64,000 bases of DNA from Lachnospiraceae bacterium. GTDB lineage: Bacteria; Bacillota; Clostridia; Lachnospirales; Lachnospiraceae. Of the stretch, positions 53,055 to 60,402 are shown one piece after another. Within the stretch, counting starts at the first letter, position 1; the number at the start of each line of letters is the position of its first letter. The stretch spans positions 1 to 64,000 of the forward strand of contig JAAWNY010000009.1 in NCBI GenBank assembly GCA_022799175.1, in the 5' to 3' direction. Position numbers and translations under genes: made by a program. A model generated the notes under the pieces. The model saw only the letters and a program-made list of their open reading frames with translations. It did not search any database and was not told the DNA's origin.

Positions 53055-54398
53055 ATGCAAATATTTTACAGTATTTTTAACGTGATCCTGGATGCCGGGG
53101 CAACAGTCATGCTTCCTATTATCATCACTATTGTGGGCCTTATCTTTGGCGTCAGACTGGGAAAGGCATTCCGATCGGGTCTGATGTTGGGGATCGGTTT
53201 TGCCGGTATTAACTTGGTAATCAATATGATGAAAAGCAGTATCGGCCCAGCGGCGCAGGCAATGGTTGAAAATTTCGGGATTCATCTGGATATTCTTGAT
53301 GTGGGATGGGGTTCTATTGCGGCAGTGACCTGGGCATCTCCGATTATTGCTTTGTTGATCTTTGCGATTTTGGCAACCAATATCATCATGCTAGTACTAA
53401 AAATTACAGATACACTGGATGTAGATATCTGGAATTATCACCACATGGCAATCGTGGGAATTTTGGTATACTATGTGACAAAAAATGTGTTTCTGGGAGT
53501 TTCTGCTTCTGTAGTTATGGCAGTAATTTCTTTTAAACTGTCGGATTGGACAGCGCCGCTGGTAGAAGATTTTTTTGGCATTCCTGGCGTGTCACTTCCC
53601 ACTATGTCAGCTTTGTCTAGTGTGATCATTGCCGCGCCACTCAATTGGGTTCTGGATCGGATACCAGGTGTGGATAAGTTGGATTTTAGTGTGAAAGATG
53701 CTAAAAAGTATCTGGGGATTTTTGGTGAGCCAATGATGCTGGGATTAATTTTTGGTTGTGTAATCGGAGTATTGGCGCGCTATTCGGTATCCGAAATACT
53801 CACTCTTGGGGTAAATATGGCGGCTGTTATGGTGCTGATTCCTAAAATGACGTCTCTTTTTATGGAAGGTTTGATGCCAATCTCGGATGCGGCAAAGAAA
53901 TTCTGTCAGGAAAAATTTAAGGGCAGAAATCTGCTCATTGGTTTGGATGCAGCAATTGTGGTGGGAAATCCGGATGTTATCACGACTTCTCTGATTGTCA
54001 TTCCGTTGACTATCTTGATGGCTGCTATATTGCCTGGAAACCGGGTGCTGCCTTTTGCTGATTTGGCAGTTGTGACTTTCCGTGTGGCATTGCCAGTGGC
54101 TATGACCAAGGGAAATCTGTTTAAGAATATTATCATTGGTCTGTTTTGTACGGCGGCAATTTTGCTGGCTGGTACAGTGACTTCTCCGATTTTGACAGCG
54201 CTGGCTACGGAAGTCGGACTGGATTTGGGAAGCAATATGATAACCTCCTTTGCCGGTCCTAGCCTTACGGTGAGCTATCTGATTTATACGGCCTTTACAG
54301 GAAATCTTCTGATTTCGATTCCGGTTATGGTTCTTGTGATCGCGGGCGTGTGGTTTATGATGGCCCGCAAAGGACGTCAGAGCGTGGCAGAAGCGTAA
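53055..54398 (+). CDS. PTS EIIC component (Gat type)
   Basis: A 447-residue membrane permease with about ten to twelve helices (EIIC-GAT family; FNVILDAGATVMLPIIITIVGLIFGVRLGKAFRSG at the start). The family handles galactitol, but related clostridial operons of unknown specificity are common; with the enzymes here an aldonic acid is more likely. The ATG at 53055 is supported by GTGGAGGAAGG; 53040 (GTG) is not favoured. Confidence 0.9.
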   Translation: MQIFYSIFNVILDAGATVMLPIIITIVGLIFGVRLGKAFRSGLMLGIGFAGINLVINMMKSSIGPAAQAMVENFGIHLDILDVGWGSIAAVTWASPIIALLIFAILATNIIMLVLKITDTLDVDIWNYHHMAIVGILVYYVTKNVFLGVSASVVMAVISFKLSDWTAPLVEDFFGIPGVSLPTMSALSSVIIAAPLNWVLDRIPGVDKLDFSVKDAKKYLGIFGEPMMLGLIFGCVIGVLARYSVSEILTLGVNMAAVMVLIPKMTSLFMEGLMPISDAAKKFCQEKFKGRNLLIGLDAAIVVGNPDVITTSLIVIPLTILMAAILPGNRVLPFADLAVVTFRVALPVAMTKGNLFKNIIIGLFCTAAILLAGTVTSPILTALATEVGLDLGSNMITSFAGPSLTVSYLIYTAFTGNLLISIPVMVLVIAGVWFMMARKGRQSVAEA

Positions 54399-54470
54399 AG
54401 AAAAAGATTTTGGCATTAAAATGGTTATGGAAAAACATAAACTCAAAAAAGAATAAAGAAGGAAATGATG

Positions 54471-56102
54471 ATGAGAGCGATTGATAAATTGGAGCCCTTT
54501 CAGAGAGCGATTTCCAAAGCCCATCTTGCTTCAGCAGGCGTATCTATGGATGCCCTGGACACAAAACCATTAATTGCTATTGCTAATAGTTGGAATGAGA
54601 TTTGTCCTGGCCATGAGCCGCTTAAGCAGCTGGCAAAAGAGGTAAAAAAGGGAATCCTAGAAGCTGGTGGTGAGCCGGTGGAATTTAATACAATTGCCAT
54701 GTGTGACGGGATTGCCCAGGGGCATTCGGGTATGCGTTACTGCTTGCCCCATCGTGAGATTATCACGGATTCGGCGGAGGCTATGATTCTTGGGGAAGGC
54801 GTATTTGATGGTGTGGTTTACATGGGATCTTGTGACAAGATTGTGCCAGGAATGCTCAATGCGGCGGCGAGGATTGACTTGCCATCTATCATTGTGACGG
54901 CCGGACCCTGTTTTGCCAAGATAAAACCCAATGAGTCGAAGGAACTTCGCCAGCGTTTTTTGCGAGGGGAAATTACGGAACGGGATGTGATTGAAGGAAC
55001 TTTACAATATTATACAGGACCGGGAATTTGTCCGTTTCTAGGCACGGCTAATACGATGGGTGCGTTGTGCGAGTCTCTAGGTATGATGCTTCCGGGAGGA
55101 AGTCTGATTCCTTCCAGCACCAGTATGCGTCGCTTTTCAGCCAGAGAGTCGGGGCGGGCAGTGATGAAGTTAGTAGAGAGGCAGATTACACCATCGCAGA
55201 TTATGACAAGGGAAGCTCTGGAGAACACGATTACACTTCTCAGTGCTATTGGGGGTTCTCTGAATGCTCTGATACATCTTCCGGCATTGGCTGCTGAATT
55301 GGGAATTGAACTGGACTGGGATGATTTTTCTGAGATTACCACGAAGACTCCTGTGTTGGCGGCGATTGTACCTAATGGGAACGAAACGGTGGTAGATTTG
55401 CATTATGCCGGTGGAATTCCGGCCGTAATGAAGGAATTGAGATCGGTGTTACATCGGGATGTGATGACAGTGACTGGCAGGAGCTTGGGAGAAATCCTGG
55501 ATGAAATACCGGACGGTGACAGAAAAACCATACGGACCATGGAGGAGCCTGTGTCAAAGGCAGATGGGATTCAAGTACTTTATGGAAATCTGGCTCCTGA
55601 TGGGGCATTGGTGAAAACTTCGGCGGTACCAGAAGATGTTCGCGTGTTTACAGGGACGGCAAAAGTATTTGACAGTGAGGATGCGTGTTATGTGGCGTTT
55701 CGGGAAAAACAGATTCATGAAGGAGATGCCATCATTGTCCGTTATGAAGGTCCAAAGGGCGGTCCAGGCATGAAGGAATTGCACCGAATTACCGAGATCA
55801 TCAAAGGGATACCACGGACAGCAGTAATCACGGATGGAAGATTTTCCGGAGCCAGCGGAGGACTTAGTATCGGATACTTGTGCCCGGAGGCAGCGGATGG
55901 CGGCCCTATTGCCTTGGTCAGAGATGGGGACAAAATTTCCGTGAATCTGAGCAAAGGAGAAATCTTTCTGGAAGTCAGCGATGAGGAATTAAAACAACGT
56001 AAATCCGAGTGGAAGCCAGTAGAGCGCGCAAAGGAAAAAGGACTACTTCGCCGGTATGCACAGACGGTCAGTACGGCCAGAAAAGGTGCAACTCTGAAGT
56101 AA
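54471..56102 (+). CDS. IlvD/EDD-family dehydratase, probable sugar-acid-phosphate dehydratase
   Basis: A 543-residue iron-sulfur dehydratase. Cysteines 45 (NEICPGH), 121 (GSCDKIVPGM) and 187 (GICPFLGTANTM) sit where the family binds its cluster, and the C-terminal part has TDGRFSGASGGLSIGY. The family includes dihydroxyacid dehydratase (IlvD), 6-phosphogluconate dehydratase (Edd) and sugar-acid dehydratases. Its place behind a PTS and an Eda aldolase, under sigma-54 control, argues for acting on the imported phospho-aldonate, not in isoleucine/valine synthesis. Three ATGs in a row begin at 54465; 54471 has the best-spaced site. Confidence 0.82.
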   Translation: MRAIDKLEPFQRAISKAHLASAGVSMDALDTKPLIAIANSWNEICPGHEPLKQLAKEVKKGILEAGGEPVEFNTIAMCDGIAQGHSGMRYCLPHREIITDSAEAMILGEGVFDGVVYMGSCDKIVPGMLNAAARIDLPSIIVTAGPCFAKIKPNESKELRQRFLRGEITERDVIEGTLQYYTGPGICPFLGTANTMGALCESLGMMLPGGSLIPSSTSMRRFSARESGRAVMKLVERQITPSQIMTREALENTITLLSAIGGSLNALIHLPALAAELGIELDWDDFSEITTKTPVLAAIVPNGNETVVDLHYAGGIPAVMKELRSVLHRDVMTVTGRSLGEILDEIPDGDRKTIRTMEEPVSKADGIQVLYGNLAPDGALVKTSAVPEDVRVFTGTAKVFDSEDACYVAFREKQIHEGDAIIVRYEGPKGGPGMKELHRITEIIKGIPRTAVITDGRFSGASGGLSIGYLCPEAADGGPIALVRDGDKISVNLSKGEIFLEVSDEELKQRKSEWKPVERAKEKGLLRRYAQTVSTARKGATLK

Positions 56103-56114
56103 AAGATTAAGAAC

Positions 56115-56167
56115 AGAAAATTGTTGCCATTTGTCGTTGGAAAATGGTGGCAATTTTCTGTTTTTTT
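56115..56167 (+). terminator. Terminator after the PTS operon
   Basis: A stem of CAGAAAATTG with CAATTTTCTG, extended by TTG and CCATTT pairs (including G-T) to the loop, followed by a run of seven T. Best read as plus-strand RNA. Confidence 0.85.
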
Positions 56168-56168
56168 G

Positions 56169-56184
56169 GTAAGAATATCGTAAG
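56169..56184 (+). promoter_or_regulatory. Direct-repeat operator GTAAG-N6-GTAAG, copy 2
   Basis: GTAAGAATATCGTAAG has 11-bp periodicity and matches copy 1 (18723-18738) in 14 of 16 bases. It touches the -35 of the second wall-binding gene. Confidence 0.55.
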
Positions 56185-56213
56185 TTGACTATAGGATTTC
56201 CTTCGTTTATAAT
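56185..56213 (+). promoter_or_regulatory. Promoter of wall-binding gene 2
   Basis: TTGACT (56185-56190), 17-bp spacer, TATAAT (56208-56213), a strong sigma-A match next to the direct-repeat operator. Confidence 0.8.
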
Positions 56214-56322
56214 AAAGACATAGATACCCTCAGTAGACAAAAGGAAAGTTTAGTATAGGAAACCGTTTGAAAAGTAGTCATGAGGAATGAAAGATATCAG
56301 CCAAAGGGAAAGAGGGATGACG

Positions 56323-57549
56323 ATGGGAAGAAGATGGCTTTGGACGAGTGTATGGGCAGTGGCGTTTGTGATGACTGGGATGATGACGGCAGCAGCAGCG
56401 GAACATGTGGTGTCCGGTGTGACGATACGGGTCAGCTCGAAGCTGGAACCAGGGGAAACATTGCCGGATATTGGGTATGACAGCGGAACGGCAGAGGAGG
56501 GGAATGTCTCTATTTCCTGCTCTACAGATAAGTATACGATTGACCGGGCAGAGTGGGTGACTTCTACTTCCAAGGAGATGAAGGTGGGGGATCAGCCGGA
56601 GATGAAAGTATGGCTGACTGCCGGGGCGGATTATTACTTTAAGGGAAGTTACCGTTCTAGCAATGTGACAGTGAAGTCTGGCAGCTTTGTCAGTGCGAAG
56701 CGAGAGGATGAAGATACTCTTCTGGTGCGGTTGCGGGTGAATGCGATCAAGGGAGATTTTCCGGCGCCGGAGGATGCTTACTGGAAGGATAATGCCAAGG
56801 GAACGGCCCGCTGGGAGAAACCAGATAGCGGGGATACGGGCAAATATGAGGTGGTGTTGCGCCGGGGAAATGGGAAAGTGCACACCGTGGAGACCACTGG
56901 AACCAGCTATAATTTTTATCCTTATATGACGACAGAAGGAACCTATTCTTTTCGGGTGCGGACGATTGCCAAGAGCAGCAAAGACGAGAGTTACGGGAAA
57001 AAAAGTGACTGGGTGGAATCGGATGAGCTCTATATTGCAAAAGAGGATGTTTCAGACGGATCCGGAAGAACGGATAACGTCAGCAGCTCGCCAACCGGGA
57101 ATATGCAGACAGGATGGCAGTATCGGAATGATTACTGGTATTACTATTATCCGGATGGTTCGTACCAGAAAGATTCCTGGCTGAAGGTTAATGACAGGTG
57201 GTATTTGTTCCAGAGCGATGGCAAAATGCTCAGAGGCCGGCAGAAAAAGGGCAATCATACGTATCTTCTGGCAGAGAGCGGGGAGATGCAAGTGGGCTGG
57301 ATTCAGTCGGCCGGCCACTGGTATTATTTCAACCCGACGCCGGATGCAAATGAGGGAGCGATGCTTCAAAACAGTTGGGCTGATGTGAATGGAAAGCTTT
57401 ACTATTTTAATGGTGACGGAGTGATGATGGAGGGCTGGAATCAGGTGGATGGGAATTGGTATTACTTCTATCCTGGAGACGGAAGCCGGGCGACAGATAC
57501 CTGGATTGACACCTTTTATGTGGATGCGGACGGGATCTGGAGACGCTGA
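56323..57549 (+). CDS. Secreted cell-wall-binding protein with an Fn3-like domain
   Basis: A 408-residue exported protein starting MGRRWLWTSVWAVAFVMTG, with cleavage probably after TAAAA. Residues about 30-150 are an unassigned beta-rich region, about 160-250 a fibronectin-III-like domain (GKYEVVLRRGNGKVHTVETTG, TYSFRVRTIAKSSK), and the last 150 are choline-binding-type repeats (GWQYRNDYWYYYYPDGS, DRWYLFQSDGKM, GWIQSAGHWYYF, GNWYYFYPGDGS). ATGs at 56317 and 56287 are alternatives with worse spacing. It shares operator and architecture with the gene at 18840, so a common response is likely. Confidence 0.8.
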   Translation: MGRRWLWTSVWAVAFVMTGMMTAAAAEHVVSGVTIRVSSKLEPGETLPDIGYDSGTAEEGNVSISCSTDKYTIDRAEWVTSTSKEMKVGDQPEMKVWLTAGADYYFKGSYRSSNVTVKSGSFVSAKREDEDTLLVRLRVNAIKGDFPAPEDAYWKDNAKGTARWEKPDSGDTGKYEVVLRRGNGKVHTVETTGTSYNFYPYMTTEGTYSFRVRTIAKSSKDESYGKKSDWVESDELYIAKEDVSDGSGRTDNVSSSPTGNMQTGWQYRNDYWYYYYPDGSYQKDSWLKVNDRWYLFQSDGKMLRGRQKKGNHTYLLAESGEMQVGWIQSAGHWYYFNPTPDANEGAMLQNSWADVNGKLYYFNGDGVMMEGWNQVDGNWYYFYPGDGSRATDTWIDTFYVDADGIWRR

Positions 57550-57583
57550 CCGGATGAAGTATCATCGGAAAAGAGTTGACGAG

Positions 57584-57626
57584 CCGCCGCCCCGAAAGAT
57601 ATTTTCGGGGCAGCGGTTCTTTTTTT
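57584..57626 (+). terminator. Terminator after wall-binding gene 2
   Basis: CCGC plus GCCCCGAAA (to 57597) pair with TTTCGGGGC (57603-57611) and GCGG (57613-57616), followed by TTCTTTTTTT. Confidence 0.9.
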
Positions 57627-57635
57627 GGGAAATAC

Positions 57636-57664
57636 TTGACGCTACTCCGGATATCGCGTAAAAT
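57636..57664 (+). promoter_or_regulatory. Promoter of the ecfA1-ecfA2-ecfT operon
   Basis: TTGACG (57636-57641), 17-bp spacer, TAAAAT (57659-57664), 64 bases before ecfA1. Confidence 0.7.
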
Positions 57665-57728
57665 TGAGAAACGGATAAGATGTGAATGGATGACAAGAGT
57701 AGAGACAGGAAGGGAGCGGATACAAGCA

Positions 57729-58601
57729 ATGGGAATTATTAAAGCATCAAAGTTGATTTATGATTATATCCGCAGAGATGAAAACGATCAGGTAGAAGAA
57801 GTGAACCGGGCGATTGATGGCCTGGATCTGGATATCAAAGCAGGAGATTTTGTGGCGGTTTTGGGACATAACGGTTCTGGAAAATCTACGTTTGCCAAGC
57901 AGGTTAATGGGATTTTGTTGCCGACGGAAGGAACCGTGTGGATCTCGGGAATGAAGACTACGGATGAGAGCCGTATTTGGGATATCCGTAAGACGGCAGG
58001 AATGGTGTTTCAGAATCCGGATAATCAAATTATCGGCAATCTTGTGGAGGAGGATGTGGGTTTTGGCCCGGAGAATCTGGGGGTGCCTACGGATGAGATC
58101 TGGCGTCGGGTCGATGAGAGCCTTGAGGCAGTGGGAATGACGGCATATCGTCTGAAATCACCAAATAAGCTTTCTGGCGGTCAGAAGCAGCGGGTGGCGA
58201 TCGCCGGAGTGATGGCGATGAGGCCGCAGTGCATTATCTTGGATGAACCTACAGCAATGTTAGATCCCAATGGGCGAAAAGAGGTCATTCGTACGGTTCG
58301 TGAGCTGAATCAAAAAGAAGGGATTACCGTACTGTTGATCACACACTATATGGAAGAGGTGATCTGGGCGGATCGGGTAATTGTGATGGATGATGGATGT
58401 TTGGTAATGGATGGGACACCGAAGGAAATCTTTTCGCGGGTAAAGGAATTGAAAAATTATCGTTTGGATGTGCCACAAGTGACAGAGTTGGCTTATGAAC
58501 TGAAGCAAGAAGGGGTGGAATTACCCGACGGAATTTTGACCATTGAAGAGTTGATAGAACATTTATTGCCAATACTTCAGACGGCCAAAACAGGGGTATG
58601 A
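57729..58601 (+). CDS. ecfA1: ECF transporter ATPase A1
   Basis: A 290-residue ATP-binding protein. Walker A GHNGSGKST (46-54), Q-loop FQNPDNQI, signature LSGGQKQR and Walker B CIILDEPTAMLD are intact. With EcfA2 and EcfT it forms the shared module for vitamin S components such as BioY. The ATG at 57729 (MGIIKASKLIYDY) fits the family start; an ATG 13 codons upstream is possible. Confidence 0.95.
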   Translation: MGIIKASKLIYDYIRRDENDQVEEVNRAIDGLDLDIKAGDFVAVLGHNGSGKSTFAKQVNGILLPTEGTVWISGMKTTDESRIWDIRKTAGMVFQNPDNQIIGNLVEEDVGFGPENLGVPTDEIWRRVDESLEAVGMTAYRLKSPNKLSGGQKQRVAIAGVMAMRPQCIILDEPTAMLDPNGRKEVIRTVRELNQKEGITVLLITHYMEEVIWADRVIVMDDGCLVMDGTPKEIFSRVKELKNYRLDVPQVTELAYELKQEGVELPDGILTIEELIEHLLPILQTAKTGV

Positions 58602-58674
58602 GAAAACGGGTAAACATGTTACCAGTAAAGATATTTGGATAGACTCAAAGCTTGCAGGAGGGCAAAAGAGGAAA

Positions 58675-59538
58675 ATGGCAATTCGGGCAGAACATATTAA
58701 TTATTTATATGGAGAGGGAACAGCCTTTGAGCAGTATGCGCTTAAAGATGTCAGCTTTGAGATTCACGATGGGCAATTCATTGGGGTGATTGGTCATACC
58801 GGGTCAGGAAAATCGACATTGATTCAGCATTTAAATGGATTGCTCCGGGCTAGCAGTGGAAAAATATATTACAATGATGAAGATATCTATCAGGATGGTT
58901 ATAATATGAAGCTGCTGCGCAGCCATGTGGGATTGGTGTTTCAGTATCCGGAACATCAGTTATTTGAAGTGGATGTGTTTTCTGATGTTTGTTTCGGGCC
59001 CAGAAATCAAGGATATTCAAAGGAAGAGATAGAACAACGTGCGAGGGAGGCACTGATTCAGGTGGGATTGGAGGAGCGTTTTTGGCGACAATCCCCGTTT
59101 GAATTATCCGGCGGACAGAAGAGGAGAGTGGCGATTGCGGGAGTTTTGGCTATGCAACCAGAAGTGTTGATTCTGGATGAGCCGACAGCAGGACTGGATC
59201 CCCGGGGACGGGACGAGATTTTAGAACAGATTTCGGCATTGCATAAAGAAAAGAAAATGACGATAATACTGGTTTCTCACAGCATGGAAGATATTGCACG
59301 ATATGCGGATCGGATTTTGGTAATGAGTCATGGTGAGAAAATGTTTGATGCGCCGCCGAAAGAGGTGTTCCGGCATTATCGCGAATTGGAGCAGATGGGG
59401 TTGGCAGCGCCACAGATTACTTATGTGGTCCAAAGACTCAGAGATCAGGGGATTCCGCTAAAAGAGGATATTACCACAGTAGAAGAGGCAAAGGCAGGGA
59501 TTCTGGAATTGTTGGGAAAGGCAGGCGGTGAGGTATGA
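58675..59538 (+). CDS. ecfA2: ECF transporter ATPase A2
   Basis: A 287-residue ATPase with Walker A GHTGSGKST, FQYPEHQLFE, signature LSGGQKRR and Walker B LILDEPTAGLDPRG. It pairs with EcfA1 as a heterodimer. The last four bases overlap the ecfT start (ATGA). Confidence 0.95.
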   Translation: MAIRAEHINYLYGEGTAFEQYALKDVSFEIHDGQFIGVIGHTGSGKSTLIQHLNGLLRASSGKIYYNDEDIYQDGYNMKLLRSHVGLVFQYPEHQLFEVDVFSDVCFGPRNQGYSKEEIEQRAREALIQVGLEERFWRQSPFELSGGQKRRVAIAGVLAMQPEVLILDEPTAGLDPRGRDEILEQISALHKEKKMTIILVSHSMEDIARYADRILVMSHGEKMFDAPPKEVFRHYRELEQMGLAAPQITYVVQRLRDQGIPLKEDITTVEEAKAGILELLGKAGGEV

Positions 59539-60329
59539 TACGAGAGATTACATTGGGGCAATATTATCCGGTGGATTCAGTACTTCATCGGATGGATCCC
59601 CGGACAAAGCTGTTTGGGACCATGATATTTATCGTATCTTTGTTCTTGGCGGACAGTTTGAAAGCTTATGGAGTAGCTACGATATTTCTGGTGTTGGTGA
59701 TTCGGCTTTCTAAGGTTCCCGTTTCTTTTATGGTCCGGGGACTTAGGGCAATTTTATTTTTGCTGTTGCTCAGCGTCAGCTTTAACTTGTTTCTGACGCC
59801 GGGAACGGAGATTTTTCGGATTGGTTTTTTGAAGCTGACCTGGGAAGGATTGCGGTTGGCGGGATTTATGGCACTGCGATTGATTTATCTTGTGATCGGC
59901 TCATCGGTGATGACATTGACCACGACGCCGAATGAGTTGACGGACGGACTGGAAAAAAGCATGGGATTTCTAAATCGCGTGGGAGTGCCAGTGCATGAGA
60001 TCTCCATGATGATGTCTATTGCTTTGCGTTTTATTCCTATCCTTGTGGAAGAGACGGACAAGATTATGAAAGCGCAGATGGCAAGGGGAGCTGATTTTGA
60101 AAGCGGAAATCTGATTCAGAAGGCAAAGAGTATGGTGCCACTATTGGTGCCGTTATTTATTTCAGCTTTTCGCCGGGCTACAGATTTGGCCATGGCTATG
60201 GAAGCTCGGTGTTATCATGGCGGGGAGGGGCGGACAAAGATGAAGCCTTTGCATTATGAGCGGCGGGATCATATGGGATATCTGGTGTATCTGGTATATC
60301 TGGCAATCATGATTTTTTTGCGGTATTGA
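59535..60329 (+). CDS. ecfT: ECF transporter transmembrane protein T
   Basis: A 264-residue membrane protein with about five helices. The cytoplasmic coupling motifs MARGAD and EARCYHG contact the two ATPases. GQYYPVDSVLHRMDPRTKLFGTMIFI is the family's conserved N-terminus. It completes the shared module and precedes the TPR gene by 73 bases. Confidence 0.95.
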   Translation: MIREITLGQYYPVDSVLHRMDPRTKLFGTMIFIVSLFLADSLKAYGVATIFLVLVIRLSKVPVSFMVRGLRAILFLLLLSVSFNLFLTPGTEIFRIGFLKLTWEGLRLAGFMALRLIYLVIGSSVMTLTTTPNELTDGLEKSMGFLNRVGVPVHEISMMMSIALRFIPILVEETDKIMKAQMARGADFESGNLIQKAKSMVPLLVPLFISAFRRATDLAMAMEARCYHGGEGRTKMKPLHYERRDHMGYLVYLVYLAIMIFLRY

Positions 60330-60402
60330 TTGTTTTGGGACATTTTGTATTTGGTTTTGAAAATTGCCTAAGAAATTCAAAAATGAGGAGGAGAGGAATA
60401 GC

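Noticed and set aside
54471-56102. Plain biosynthetic IlvD assignment
   Set aside because: No other branched-chain amino-acid genes are nearby, and operon context with PTS and KDPG aldolase favours a catabolic dehydratase; not fully excluded.
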